The translations under genes were made by a program, and so were the position numbers. From positions 1 to 51,001 of the forward strand of contig JBKJIQ010000016.1 of the NCBI GenBank assembly GCA_046598395.1: 51,001 bases of DNA. The letters are read 5' to 3'. Source of the DNA: JAENVU01 sp046598395. Its GTDB lineage: Bacteria; Actinomycetota; Acidimicrobiia; IMCC26256; JAENVU01. Below are positions 8,921 to 17,665 of this stretch, piece by piece. Every line of letters starts with the position of its first letter. The first letter of the stretch is position 1. Under the pieces are notes generated by a model, which worked only from the letters and a program-made list of their open reading frames with translations, was not told the origin of the DNA and did not search any database.

Positions 8921-9748
8921 ATGGGTGAGCTCCACGGCAAGGTCGCGATCGTCACCGGTGCCAGCCGGGGAATCGGTGCCGCGATTGCCCAGCGGTTCGC
9001 GGCGGAGGGCGCAGCAGTCGCGGTGACCGCGCGCACCAACGAGCCCGGCGCGAGCCATCTCGACGGGTCCCTTCGCGAGACGGTGGAACTCATCGAGACC
9101 GCGGGCGGACGCGCGATGGCGATTGTGGCGGATCTCGCGGACCCCGCGTTCGACCCAGACGCGCTCGTGAACAGTGTGACAACCCAACTCGGACCCGTTG
9201 ACATTCTTGTGAACAACGCCGCGGCGTGCTTCTACCTCCCATGGGATGTCGTGAGCCCGAGCCGCTACCACGTGATGTTCCGCGTGAACGTCGACGCGCC
9301 CTGGCGGCTCAGCACCGCGGTGCTGCCTGGAATGCGCAACCGCGGCCGAGGGTCGATCGTCAATATCTCGAGCATGGTCACCGAGCCGCCGGTTGGACCC
9401 CCGTTCACAACGTTCCATGCCCAGCACGGTGCCACCCTCTACGGCGCGAGCAAAGCCGCACTGGAACGGATGAGTGCCGGACTCGCGGCCGAGGTCCACC
9501 GGCACGGAATCACGGTCAACGTGGTCTCGCCCGTCGCCGCCGTCGCTACTCCCGGCGTGGTCGCACTCGGCTTGATGCCCGGCGAGAATACGCAGGTGGA
9601 ACCCGTGGAGCAGATGGCCGAAGCCGTCCTCGCACTCGCCACCGCTGATCACGCGGCACTCACGGGATGGATCGGCACATCGCATGATCTCCTCGCCCAG
9701 CTCGGCCGCACCGTTCACGGACTCGACGGCACCGCGTTCACCCCCTAA
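8921..9748 (+). CDS. SDR family NAD(P)-dependent oxidoreductase
   Basis: A 275-residue short-chain dehydrogenase. The cofactor motif VTGASRGIGAAIAQRFAAEG lies at residues 11-30, then LVNNAAA, the NISS serine motif and YGASKAALERM (YxxxK). The ATG at 8921 (MGELHGKVAIV) gives the normal N terminus; a GTG 18 bases upstream is closer to the palindrome and less likely. It is divergent from the quinone oxidoreductase and shares its palindromic intergenic region, so the two may be co-regulated. The substrate is unknown; neighbours (NTF2-like protein, alcohol dehydrogenase) suggest a catabolic role for a hydroxylated compound. Confidence 0.88.
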   Translation: MGELHGKVAIVTGASRGIGAAIAQRFAAEGAAVAVTARTNEPGASHLDGSLRETVELIETAGGRAMAIVADLADPAFDPDALVNSVTTQLGPVDILVNNAAACFYLPWDVVSPSRYHVMFRVNVDAPWRLSTAVLPGMRNRGRGSIVNISSMVTEPPVGPPFTTFHAQHGATLYGASKAALERMSAGLAAEVHRHGITVNVVSPVAAVATPGVVALGLMPGENTQVEPVEQMAEAVLALATADHAALTGWIGTSHDLLAQLGRTVHGLDGTAFTP

Positions 9749-9783
9749 GAACACGCGCCTGGCGCGCCCTCTAAGTTCACCCC

Positions 9784-10239
9784 ATGGGCCAATGGAGCAG
9801 AGCAGAGATCGAGACCGCCTACGCGCACTACCGCGACACCGCGAAGCGGTGCGGGAACGGCGGGCAGCAGTGGAACGAGTGGGCCGACCTCTTCACCGAG
9901 GACGCGGTCTACTACGAGCACCTGTACGGAAAGTTCGAGGGCCGCGAGGCGATCCGCACCTGGATTCAGACCACGATGAACGAGTTCCCGAACAACGAGA
10001 TGACCGACTTCCCGGCCGAGTGGTGGGTCATCGACGAGGACAAAGGTTGGGTGCTCGCGGCGGTCTGGAATCGGATGCAGGACCTCGGCGACGGTGTGGT
10101 GTACCAGGCCATCAACTGGTCCCGGCTCGACTACGCGGGCAACAACCAGTGGTCCTACGAGGAAGACATCTACAACGTCGACGAGTTCGCCGTGATGGTC
10201 AAGGCCTACCTCGCGGCACGCAAGGCAGCCAGCCGATAG
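9784..10239 (+). CDS. NTF2-like/SnoaL-like domain protein
   Basis: A 151-residue single-domain protein with the alpha+beta cone-fold pattern of SnoaL/NTF2-like enzymes. It opens with long N-terminal helices (EIETAYAHYRDTAKRC), then WADLFTEDAVYYEHLYGKFEGREAIRTW, which is the hallmark of the group, then strands rich in Trp and Glu. Members include small isomerases, cyclases and hydrolases, as well as non-catalytic ligand binders. It starts 36 bp after the SDR and ends 31 bp before a zinc alcohol dehydrogenase, forming a likely three-gene transcript. No specific reaction can be assigned. Confidence 0.8.
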   Translation: MGQWSRAEIETAYAHYRDTAKRCGNGGQQWNEWADLFTEDAVYYEHLYGKFEGREAIRTWIQTTMNEFPNNEMTDFPAEWWVIDEDKGWVLAAVWNRMQDLGDGVVYQAINWSRLDYAGNNQWSYEEDIYNVDEFAVMVKAYLAARKAASR

Positions 10240-10270
10240 TTTCCCCGCACACCCACATGAGGAGACAACC

Positions 10271-11350
10271 ATGCGCGCCGCGATCTTCACCGGAACTCCC
10301 GAACTGTCCGTCGAGGACGTCACCCCGATCGCACCAGGACCGAGCGATGTGGTTGTCCGCATTGGCGCAAGCGGCGTATGTCATTCCGACGTGTCGGCCA
10401 GCAACGGCCTGCTGCCCATTCCGGCGCCGTGCATTCTTGGCCACGAAGGTGCCGGCGTGATCGAGTGGGCCGGCGCCGAAGTAACACGCGTCGAGGTCGG
10501 GGACCACGTCATCGCGTCGTTCGTCCCCGCGTGCGGCAACTGCTTCTTCTGTCTCCATGGCCAGACCAACCTGTGCACGATGAGCGGTGACGTCATGTTC
10601 AGCCCTCGCGCTACCCGCGCCGATGGCAGCACCCCGAACGGCTTCACCGGCCTCGGCACCTTCGCCGACCAGATGACCTGCAACCAAGCCAGCGTCGTGA
10701 AGGTCGACACGGAACTCCCCGACACCCAGCTTGCACTCATCGGCTGCGGGGTCACGACCGGAGTCGGTGCCGCGCTCAACACCGCGAAGATCGTCCCCGG
10801 GTCCACCGTTGCGGTGATCGGCTGTGGTGGCGTGGGCCAGGCGGTGATCCAGGGCGCGCGCATCGCCGGGGCGAGTCGGATCTTCGCGATCGATCCGGTG
10901 GAGTTGAAGCGCAAGACCGCCGAAGCCTTCGGCGCAACCGATCTCATCGACCCCGGCGCAGGCGACGCCGTCGCGCAACTGATCGAGCTCACCGGCGGCA
11001 TCGGTGCCGACTACGTATTCGAGGTCATCGGTCTCCCGGAGACCATCACCCAGGCGTACACCATGGCCCGCCGCGGTGGAACTGCAGTGGTGGTGGGCAT
11101 GCCGAAGTGGGACTCGCAGGTCACGCTGCCCGGATTCCAGCTCTTCTACGACGAGAAGAAGCTCCTCGGGTGTGTCTATGGCTCCGCGCAGGTCCGCTCG
11201 GACTTCCAACGGTTCGTCTCACTCGTGGAGACGGGACGCCTCGATCTCGGTTCGATGGTGTCGGCCGAGATCGGTCTCGACGACGTGAACGAGGCCTTCC
11301 GCGCGATGCAGGCCGGCGAGGTCATCCGCTCCGTGATCACCCACGTCTAA
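10271..11350 (+). CDS. Zinc-dependent alcohol dehydrogenase family protein
   Basis: A 359-residue MDR alcohol dehydrogenase. Catalytic zinc ligands are seen in GVCHSD and GHEGAG. The structural zinc lobe is complete (ACGNCFFCLHGQTNLC, four cysteines). The nucleotide motif is GCGGVGQAVIQGARIAGA. The overall form, including GCGVTTGVGAALNTAKI, is that of class III-like or aryl/NDMA-dependent dehydrogenases of actinobacteria. A good ribosome site (gaggag) lies 8 bases before the ATG. It follows the SDR and NTF2-like genes on the same strand. The likely role is NAD-dependent oxidation of an alcohol in a catabolic route; the exact substrate is unknown. Confidence 0.92.
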   Translation: MRAAIFTGTPELSVEDVTPIAPGPSDVVVRIGASGVCHSDVSASNGLLPIPAPCILGHEGAGVIEWAGAEVTRVEVGDHVIASFVPACGNCFFCLHGQTNLCTMSGDVMFSPRATRADGSTPNGFTGLGTFADQMTCNQASVVKVDTELPDTQLALIGCGVTTGVGAALNTAKIVPGSTVAVIGCGGVGQAVIQGARIAGASRIFAIDPVELKRKTAEAFGATDLIDPGAGDAVAQLIELTGGIGADYVFEVIGLPETITQAYTMARRGGTAVVVGMPKWDSQVTLPGFQLFYDEKKLLGCVYGSAQVRSDFQRFVSLVETGRLDLGSMVSAEIGLDDVNEAFRAMQAGEVIRSVITHV

Positions 11351-11360
11351 CACAACCGCT

Positions 11361-12212
11361 TCAGGGTTTGACCCCGCTGACCATCCAACCCGCCGCGCCC
11401 ATGCGAACGCCCACCCCAGGCTCGTAATGCGTGGCGAACGACGTGCGCACTGCATCGACCGCGAGCGTGCGCTGCTCATCCAATGCTCCGGCAAACAGGG
11501 CGCGGGCGATCCCGGTGCGGAGCAAAAAGGCCAGTGCCTCCTCCACCGTCCCGCCGCCGCCGAGCGTGATGGTGGTGTTGATCGGCGCGATCTCGATCTG
11601 TGAGAAGCCCGCGCCTTCGAGACGCGTTCGCACTGAGTTCGGGTCGCTGAGCGAGAACATCCCAGGGGCGTCGGCCGCGGTTTCGGCGGGCGGGATTTCC
11701 ACGTGCGCGCCGGCTGCAGCGCCGGGCGTGAGTAACCATTCGTTGTCCACGAGCGGTCGCCATGACACGAACCCGATGCGGCCACCCGGGGTGAGCGCAC
11801 GGCTGAGGTTCGCAAACGCCGCAGGCGCGTCGTCGAAGAACATCACACCAAAGCGACTCATCACCACGTCGGCGGCGGCTGGAGCAAACGCGTAGGTCTG
11901 CGCGTCGGCTTCGACAAAATCGACGTTGCTCACACCCAGTTCTGCGGCACGCGCGCGTGCCACCGCCAGCATCGGTGCAGAAATGTCGACCCCGCTCACC
12001 GCCTGGGCGGTCCGGGCGGCGCCGATCGCCGTGACTCCGTTCCCACAGCCGACATCGATGACGACCTCCCCCGACTGGGGTGCCATCGCTGCGAGCAGCG
12101 CATCGCCGAACGGTTGGAGTTGCGCGTCGTAGCCGTCGGCGGCGTCGACCCAATGCGCGGCTTCGTCTCCGTTCCAGTGTTCGCGCTGTTGATAATTCGT
12201 TGGGTTCGTCAT
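11361..12212 (-). CDS. Class I SAM-dependent methyltransferase
   Basis: A 283-residue methyltransferase. The SAM-binding motif I is VIDVGCGNGVTAIGAA near residue 50, followed by the acidic GVDIS loop, the EADAQTY motif, and the post-core strand FGVMFFDDAPAAFANLSRAL. These match the UbiE/COQ5-like methyltransferase fold. The ATG at 12212 overlaps the TGA of the upstream MerR gene (ATGA), so expression is probably coupled to the regulator. The acceptor is unknown. It may protect against, or act on, a small molecule sensed by the MerR protein; that link is inference from the overlap. Confidence 0.88.
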   Translation of the reverse strand: MTNPTNYQQREHWNGDEAAHWVDAADGYDAQLQPFGDALLAAMAPQSGEVVIDVGCGNGVTAIGAARTAQAVSGVDISAPMLAVARARAAELGVSNVDFVEADAQTYAFAPAAADVVMSRFGVMFFDDAPAAFANLSRALTPGGRIGFVSWRPLVDNEWLLTPGAAAGAHVEIPPAETAADAPGMFSLSDPNSVRTRLEGAGFSQIEIAPINTTITLGGGGTVEEALAFLLRTGIARALFAGALDEQRTLAVDAVRTSFATHYEPGVGVRMGAAGWMVSGVKP

Positions 12213-12997
12213 GATCCGCGCTCGCCCATCCGTCCGGCGGTTCGCACCGCTCCGATACTCAACTGATCCACCAAATCGGCAAGTTCGCCGTCGCCCGTGT
12301 TCGCCGCGCGCTGGCGCAAACTGTTCGCCATCTCGTCCACCACCAACGATGCCGCCGATTGCGCCACGAGCAACCGGGCTCGCCGGGCGAGACCAACCGC
12401 GCGGTCGGCCTCGAGGACAGGCCACACGTGATCGCCGAACAACCTGGTGACCGCGTGCGCCTGAGCCCGCGCTCCGTCACGCAGGCCCGCGACGACTTCG
12501 AGTGCCACCTCGAGCGGAACCCCTTCACTGGTGACGTCGCCCACGAGTGCAAGCAGCGAGGCAGATCGGACGACCCACTCCCCCACGCCTCGCTCAATGA
12601 TCAGCCCGGCGTCGACGGCCGCCTGCTGGTCGGGCGCCGCCGCCAAGGCCGGCACTCGCTCGATCAACTCGGCCGTCGTCAGCGTCATCGGCGACTCGTC
12701 GAACGCGGGCCGGTTTCGGTCCAACACGTCGTCGAGCGATCGGCCCTCGGCGTGCGCACTCACCAGGTCTCGGATCGCCGCCAGCGAATACCCACGCTCC
12801 TGGAGCCGGGCGATCAGCACGAGCCGGCATCGATGGGCCTCGTGGTAGCGACCGACCCGGCCGACCTTCTCCGGTGGGGCCAAGACGCCGATTGTGCGGT
12901 ACTCCCGGATCGTGCGGCTCGGAACCCGCGCCCCGTCAACCCGCGCCCCGTCAACCCGCGCCAACCCGCGCCCCGTCAACCCGCGCCCCGTCAACAC
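12209..12997 (-). CDS. MerR-family transcriptional regulator with a repeat-altered N terminus
   Basis: A MerR-type DNA-binding domain followed by an effector region of about 180 residues. The recognisable part is VPSRTIREYRTIGVLAPP, then GRVGRYHEAHRCRLVLIARL and QERGYSLAAIRDLV, corresponding to helix 2, the wing and the following helices. The first HTH helix, normally something like YRIGELAxxxGV, is replaced by repeat-encoded LTGRGL/VDGARV units. The start is uncertain: a GTG at 12997 sits directly on a GGGGAGG ribosome site, and TTG codons occur inside the repeat (12994, 12979). It overlaps the methyltransferase by ATGA. DNA binding may be impaired or altered. Confidence 0.72.
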   Translation of the reverse strand: MLTGRGLTGRGLARVDGARVDGARVPSRTIREYRTIGVLAPPEKVGRVGRYHEAHRCRLVLIARLQERGYSLAAIRDLVSAHAEGRSLDDVLDRNRPAFDESPMTLTTAELIERVPALAAAPDQQAAVDAGLIIERGVGEWVVRSASLLALVGDVTSEGVPLEVALEVVAGLRDGARAQAHAVTRLFGDHVWPVLEADRAVGLARRARLLVAQSAASLVVDEMANSLRQRAANTGDGELADLVDQLSIGAVRTAGRMGERGS

Positions 12998-13988
12998 CTC
13001 CCCTGAGTTCGCCGCCGCGCTCGACGCCTTGCGCCACCGGGCCGGAACCGTCGAGCTGGCACTCGCGGCTGCGCCCACACCGCTCACTGGTGGGTTCTGG
13101 GCCGAGATGTGGATCTTGGATCTCACCGCCACCAACGGTGCTCTCCCTGATCGAGTGGTACTGCGGCTCGCTCCCAACGCGGAGCACGCACGGTGGGAGA
13201 CCACCGTGCAGCGCGCCGTGGCCGAGCAAGGATTTCCCACCCCGAGCATCCTGGCCGCCGGTGCGGCGAGCGAGACCGTCGGGCCCTGGTCCGTCATGCA
13301 GCTCGCCACCGGGCATCCCCTCATGGCCGGACTCTCCGGTGCGGGGGCCATCGCCAAACTGCCGCACCTCGCACGCGCGCTCCCGCGGCAACTCGCGACC
13401 GCCGCGGCCCAACTCCACGCACTCGATCCCGGGCCCGTGCGCGACGCGCTCACCGCCGCGACCGGACAACCCGTCGGGCTCGATGGCTTGATCGAACATC
13501 TCGGCGCCCGTCTCACCACGATCGGCGCCGTTGCGTTGGGCGCGCACCTCGATGCGTTGGTGAGTACCCGCCCATCACCCGGACCCGAAGTCGTGTGCCA
13601 CGGCGACCTCCATCCGTTCAACGTGCTAACCGATGGCGGACGACTCACCGTGCTCGACTGGACCGCCGCGCAGATCGCCGAGCGCGAATACGACCTCTCG
13701 TTTACCTCGTTACTCGTCTCGAGCCCTCCACTCAGCGTGCCCGGCCCCGTTCGGCCCGCGATCAACGGAGCCGCGCGTTGGTTGGCTCGCCGCTTCCTGA
13801 CTGAATACGCGCGCTGCGCTCCGAGTCATGCCGTCGACGAGGCGCGGCTCGCGTGGTATCACCGGCTGCACACGATCCGGATCCTCATGGAGGTCGCCGA
13901 GTGGGAGGCGGTCGACCCGCTCGATGACCATCGCGGTCATCCGTGGCTCATCATGCGCGCGTCGCTCGAAGACGATCTGCCCCGTTAG
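12894..13988 (+). CDS. Phosphotransferase family protein (aminoglycoside phosphotransferase/choline-kinase-like)
   Basis: A kinase-fold protein of the APH family. The catalytic loop is clear: VCHGDLHPFNVL (HGDxxxxN) near residue 236, followed by the metal-binding VLDWT. The start is unclear: GTG at 12894 or 12912 both lie within the merR coding region and place the 15-bp minisatellite (TRAPS, then NPRPV units) at the N terminus. There is no ATG between the repeat and SPEFAAALDALRHRAG, where family similarity seems to begin. It overlaps the ABC permease end to end (TAG 13986-13988 with the permease TAA). Such proteins phosphorylate small molecules; antibiotic resistance is not implied. Confidence 0.78.
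   Translation: MRYSRIVRLGTRAPSTRAPSTRANPRPVNPRPVNTSPEFAAALDALRHRAGTVELALAAAPTPLTGGFWAEMWILDLTATNGALPDRVVLRLAPNAEHARWETTVQRAVAEQGFPTPSILAAGAASETVGPWSVMQLATGHPLMAGLSGAGAIAKLPHLARALPRQLATAAAQLHALDPGPVRDALTAATGQPVGLDGLIEHLGARLTTIGAVALGAHLDALVSTRPSPGPEVVCHGDLHPFNVLTDGGRLTVLDWTAAQIAEREYDLSFTSLLVSSPPLSVPGPVRPAINGAARWLARRFLTEYARCAPSHAVDEARLAWYHRLHTIRILMEVAEWEAVDPLDDHRGHPWLIMRASLEDDLPR
12923..12995. repeat. 15-bp minisatellite, about 5 units
   Basis: The unit aacccgcgccccgtc is repeated at 12923, 12938, 12963 and 12978, with a 10-bp truncated unit at 12953-12962 and a partial one at 12993. It lies at the 5' ends of two opposed genes, merR (minus) and a phosphotransferase (plus), and is open in both reading directions. 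Full 15-bp gains or losses keep both frames; the 10-bp unit shifts them, which is why the plus-strand translation changes from TRAPS repeats to NPRPV repeats. Confidence 0.92.
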
Positions 13989-14821
13989 CTCGTGATGTCC
14001 TTGCGCTGGAACCACCAGAATGCGATCCCCACGAACACGAGCACGTACGGGATCTGTACGAGCACGTTGCGCAGCATGTCGCCACCAAAACTCGTGCCGC
14101 GAAACAGGTCGGCCCACGCACCCGAATAGAAGGTGGGGAACCCATAACGAATCGGGCCGAGCGAGTCGATCGCGCCGAGGATCGATGTGACGATGTACAG
14201 GCCGACCGCACCGAGAATCGCACCCGCAGAGTTGTCCATCATCGTGGAGAGCATGAACCCGAACGCCGCGACCCCGGCGATTCCCCAGGCGGCGAGCAGC
14301 ACCGACAGTCCCAGATTCGCCAGCAACGTGCCCACGGATTGCGACACTCCGAGCAGCGGGATCGAAAGCGGTTTGAATCCGAAGGCCAATCCACCGGCGA
14401 TCAATCCCGACACGGCAACCAGTGCCGTCGCCAACAACCCGAAGAGCCCGACCACGATCAGCTTGGCGGCGAGCAGCCGCGCGCGCGGGATCGGACGGGT
14501 GAGCAGGAATCGCAGGTTCCCCCAACCGGCTTCGCTGGCGATGGCATCACCGGCGAAGAGGCAGAAGATCACCAGCAGAAAGAACTCGCTCATGAGCCGG
14601 AGCGCGGCGATCGGCACCATCAGCCCGGTTTGGGTCGCGAGGATGAAGAAGCGTGCGCCATCCCGGCCCCCATGCCCTCCGCCGTCCCCTCTGATGTCGG
14701 GTGGGCTCGTCTTCAGGGCGATCGTGATGATGATCGGCACGATGACCACGAATGCGAGCGCAACCCAGGTTCGGGGCCGGCGGAGTTGCTTGATGACTTC
14801 CGTACGAACGAGTCGCAGCAT
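13985..14821 (-). CDS. ABC-2 type transporter permease
   Basis: A 278-residue integral membrane protein with about six hydrophobic segments. These include a first one right after the basic MLRLVRTEVIKQLRRPRTW and others around LLVIFCLFAGDAIASE, VVGLFGLLATALVAVSG and YVLVFVGIAFWW. The motif GNLRFLLTRPIPRARLLAAK is typical of ABC-2 permeases, which export drugs, lipids or peptides. Its ATG overlaps the TGA of the ATPase gene upstream (TGATG), so the pair forms one operon and one transporter. The cargo is unknown. Its 3' end overlaps that of the convergent phosphotransferase. Confidence 0.9.
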   Translation of the reverse strand: MLRLVRTEVIKQLRRPRTWVALAFVVIVPIIITIALKTSPPDIRGDGGGHGGRDGARFFILATQTGLMVPIAALRLMSEFFLLVIFCLFAGDAIASEAGWGNLRFLLTRPIPRARLLAAKLIVVGLFGLLATALVAVSGLIAGGLAFGFKPLSIPLLGVSQSVGTLLANLGLSVLLAAWGIAGVAAFGFMLSTMMDNSAGAILGAVGLYIVTSILGAIDSLGPIRYGFPTFYSGAWADLFRGTSFGGDMLRNVLVQIPYVLVFVGIAFWWFQRKDITS

Positions 14822-15750
14822 CAGGCACCCTTTCCGATGTGACGCTCGGTCTCGGTGCCCACCAAGCCGAGGAATGCTTCCTCGAGCGCGTGCCGCGATG
14901 TCACGGTCTGCACGCCGATCCCTGCGGCCACCAGCGCGGCGACGAGTTCCGGTCGAGTTGCGCCTGCGAGGGAAATGACCAGGCCGGGCGCTTCGTCGGT
15001 CACGCCACCCACTCCCGCGAGTTGTGCCAAGACCTCACGCGCCCGAACAGGGTCGTCCACTTCCACATACGCCGACGCGCCCGATGCGACGAGTTCGGCC
15101 ACCGTTCCCGCCGCCACCAGCCGACCGCGGTCCATCACCACCGCGTGTGAACACACCTGCTCGATCTCCGAGAGAATGTGGCTGGAGAGCAACACGGTGC
15201 GACCTTCCGCGGCGATGCGCCGGATCAACGTGCGCACCGCCCGCATCTCCTGGGGATCCAGCCCGTTCGTCGGCTCGTCGTACACGAGGAGCTCAGGGCG
15301 GCCGAGCAGCGACCGGGCAATGCCGAGCCGTTGCCGCATGCCTTGGGAATAGGTCTTGACCCGACGGTCGATGGCATCACCGAGGCCGGCGACAGCCAGC
15401 GCGGTGTCCACGTCGGCGTCGGAGAAGCGATCCCCGCCTGCCTCCCAATAGAGCCGCAAATTGTCGATGCCCGAGAGATGCGGAACGAAGGACGCGTGCT
15501 CGATCATCGTGCCCACTCGTCGCAGCTGCGGGCTACCGGGGCGGACCTTCGTATCGAACAGCCGCGTCTCTCCACCCGTGGGCCGAGCCAGGCCTACGAG
15601 CATTCGCAGCGCGGTGGTCTTGCCCGCACCGTTCGGTCCGAGGAGTCCACACACCTGCCCGGCCTGGACCTCAAAGTTGAGATGATCCACGGCAACCACG
15701 GAGCCGTAATTCTTCGAAAGGTCGCGCACTGCGACGGGGGTTTCGGTCAT
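14821..15750 (-). CDS. ABC transporter ATP-binding protein
   Basis: A 309-residue ATPase for the adjacent permease. Walker A is GLLGPNGAGKTTALRML near residue 40, the signature is YSQGMRQRLGIARSLLG, Walker B is LLVYDEPTNGLDP, and the switch region is VLLSSHIL. The C-terminal 90 residues form the extra domain usual in CcmA/DrrA-type exporters. The ATG at 15750 (MTETPVAVRDLSKNYG) is correct; the open frame upstream runs into the divergent NUDIX gene. It overlaps the permease by one base. The two genes together make a simple exporter. Confidence 0.93.
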   Translation of the reverse strand: MTETPVAVRDLSKNYGSVVAVDHLNFEVQAGQVCGLLGPNGAGKTTALRMLVGLARPTGGETRLFDTKVRPGSPQLRRVGTMIEHASFVPHLSGIDNLRLYWEAGGDRFSDADVDTALAVAGLGDAIDRRVKTYSQGMRQRLGIARSLLGRPELLVYDEPTNGLDPQEMRAVRTLIRRIAAEGRTVLLSSHILSEIEQVCSHAVVMDRGRLVAAGTVAELVASGASAYVEVDDPVRAREVLAQLAGVGGVTDEAPGLVISLAGATRPELVAALVAAGIGVQTVTSRHALEEAFLGLVGTETERHIGKGA

Positions 15751-15837
15751 TGCTTCCGACCCTACGACGCCGGGCGTAACCCAACGACCACGAAGCTGTG
15801 GTGATGCTGTGAAGACGGCTCCGGTAGGGTCCGTTTC

Positions 15838-16569
15838 ATGGCGTCTGAACCGGATCGTTTCCAACGATGGATGACCGCGGGCGGCAACTCGGACAAGGAA
15901 GCGATCCCTGCAGCAACGGTGATCTTGCTGCGCGATACCGCGGCCGGCGTCGAGACGTTGATGTTGCGGCGGAACTCGAAGCTCGCGTTCGGCGGAATGT
16001 GGGTGTTCCCCGGCGGTCGGGTCGATCCCGACGACCATTTCGGCCTCGTCGATCGCAACCCAGCCACGACGTTCGCGGCGGCTCGCCGGGCCGCGGTACG
16101 CGAAGCCTTCGAAGAATCCGGCTTGAGCGTCGCGGTCGATGATCTCGTGGCACTGTCGCACTGGACTCCTCCGCCCCAGACGCCGAAGCGCTTTGCCACT
16201 TGGTTCTTCGTCGCGCCCGCACCGGAGGGCACCGTCACCATCGACGACGGCGAGATCCACGAGCACATGTGGCTGTCGCCCATCGATGCATTGGCACAAC
16301 GAGACCGAAGCGAGATCGAACTCGCTCCCCCCACGTGGGTCACGTTGCACATGCTCGCCGGTGCCGCATCGGTCGCCGATGCCCTGGCGCTCGCGTCGGC
16401 ATCCGATCCCTTGATCTTCGTCACCCGCATCGGCACGACCGACGCGGGCCTCGCAGCGATGTGGGCCGGCGACGCGGGCTACGAGACGGGCGACGCCAAC
16501 ACACCGGGGCCCCGCCACCGCCTGGTGATGACCTCCGGCACCTGGAGCTACGACCGTTTTGACCTCTGA
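15838..16569 (+). CDS. NUDIX hydrolase
   Basis: A 243-residue NUDIX protein. The box begins at GGRVDPDD and resumes at AAVREAFEESGL (REAFEE), with an insertion between the two halves as in the larger NUDT7/NUDT19-like branch. It opens with PAATVILLRDTAAGVETLMLRRNSKLAFGGMW in two segments, normal for the fold. The likely reaction is hydrolysis of a nucleoside diphosphate-X compound, perhaps a CoA derivative by analogy to that branch, but this is inference. It overlaps the next gene by 11 bp, suggesting an operon with the LLM oxidoreductase. Confidence 0.87.
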   Translation: MASEPDRFQRWMTAGGNSDKEAIPAATVILLRDTAAGVETLMLRRNSKLAFGGMWVFPGGRVDPDDHFGLVDRNPATTFAAARRAAVREAFEESGLSVAVDDLVALSHWTPPPQTPKRFATWFFVAPAPEGTVTIDDGEIHEHMWLSPIDALAQRDRSEIELAPPTWVTLHMLAGAASVADALALASASDPLIFVTRIGTTDAGLAAMWAGDAGYETGDANTPGPRHRLVMTSGTWSYDRFDL

Positions 16570-17665
16570 CGTGGTAACCCCACTGAACGAGCTGGGCTTC
16601 TATGTCTTGCCCGGCCATACCGACTCCCCCGCCGACGCCATCTTCGAGGCCCGCGACGGTGAAGCCATCGGGCTCGGCGCCGGATTCATCTCCGAACGGT
16701 TCAACGTCAAGGACGCGGGAGTGCTCTCCGGTGCGGTCGGCGCCGTCACCACGCAACTCGGCGTCGCCACCGCGGCAACCAATCACAACACGCGCCACCT
16801 CCTCGCCACCGCGACGATGGCCACCACCATGCACCGCCTCACCGGCGGACGGTTCTGTCTCGGCCTCGGGCGCGGTTTCGATTTCCTCTTCGATGTCATC
16901 AACCTCCCCCGAATCACCAACGCCCAGATCGAGGACGCGGTCGGGATCTACCGACGGTTGTGGCACGGCGAAGTGGTGATGGGCCACGACGGCCCGGTCG
17001 GGTCGTATTCGGTGCTCCATCAGGACGCTCGATTCAACGAAGCCATCCCTGTGTTGCTGTGCGCGCTCGCCGAGCACACCCTGGAACGGGCCGGTGCATA
17101 CATGGATGCCGTGGTGCTGCACACCTACTTCACCGATGAGACGCTCGCTCGCAGCGTGGCCGCGGTCCGGCGTGGGGCGGAAGCTGCCGGTCGTGATCCG
17201 GCCAGTGTCCGCGTGTGGAGTGTGCTCGCCACGATCGGCGACCACATTCCCCACGACGCACAGCTCCGCAAGACCGTCGGCCGCCTCAGCACGTACCTCC
17301 AGGGATACGGCGACCTGCTCGTGCGGGTCAACCACTGGGATCCCGAAGTCCTCACGACCTTTCGCGCCGATGACGTCGTCGCTTCCATCCCGGGCGCCAT
17401 CGATGCGATCGGCACGCCCGAACAGCTCGAGCACATCGCCGGCCTGTTCCCCGCCGAGTGGATGGCCGCCGCGGCGGTTGGTTCACCCGAGACGTGCGCG
17501 CACCGGATCGTCGACCAGTTCGACGCGGGTGCCGACAGCGTGATCCTCCACGGAGCGACGCCCGCGGAGCTCGCCCCGATCGTGGCCGCGTATCGGTCCG
17601 TGCGCCCGGCGAGACTCGGGAACCTGCCCGCCAACCCCGGCTGGATGACCACGCCGGAGCAGTAG
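16559..17665 (+). CDS. LLM class oxidoreductase, probably F420-dependent
   Basis: A 368-residue luciferase-like monooxygenase-fold protein. Characteristic segments are ELGFYVLPGH at the N terminus, GLGAGFISERFN, the strand LGVATAATNHNTRHL, RFCLGLGRGF, and YRRLWHGEVV. In actinobacteria this type usually uses coenzyme F420 to reduce or oxidise carbonyl and lipid substrates. The start is TTG at 16559 (GGAG 11 bases upstream, overlapping the NUDIX stop) or GTG at 16571. The TAG stop lies in the stem of a bidirectional terminator shared with the convergent epimerase. The substrate is unknown. Confidence 0.87.
   Translation: MTSDVVTPLNELGFYVLPGHTDSPADAIFEARDGEAIGLGAGFISERFNVKDAGVLSGAVGAVTTQLGVATAATNHNTRHLLATATMATTMHRLTGGRFCLGLGRGFDFLFDVINLPRITNAQIEDAVGIYRRLWHGEVVMGHDGPVGSYSVLHQDARFNEAIPVLLCALAEHTLERAGAYMDAVVLHTYFTDETLARSVAAVRRGAEAAGRDPASVRVWSVLATIGDHIPHDAQLRKTVGRLSTYLQGYGDLLVRVNHWDPEVLTTFRADDVVASIPGAIDAIGTPEQLEHIAGLFPAEWMAAAAVGSPETCAHRIVDQFDAGADSVILHGATPAELAPIVAAYRSVRPARLGNLPANPGWMTTPEQ

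Noticed and set aside
12209..13765. 518-residue protein fusing the MerR domain to upstream sequence
   Set aside because: The extension is the antisense of the phosphotransferase gene and has shadow-like composition; the real start lies in or near the 15-bp repeat.
12894..13988. Aminoglycoside resistance gene
   Set aside because: The HGDLHPFN and LDWT motifs identify only the kinase fold. The protein lacks distinctive features of characterised resistance enzymes, and the family mostly acts on other small molecules.
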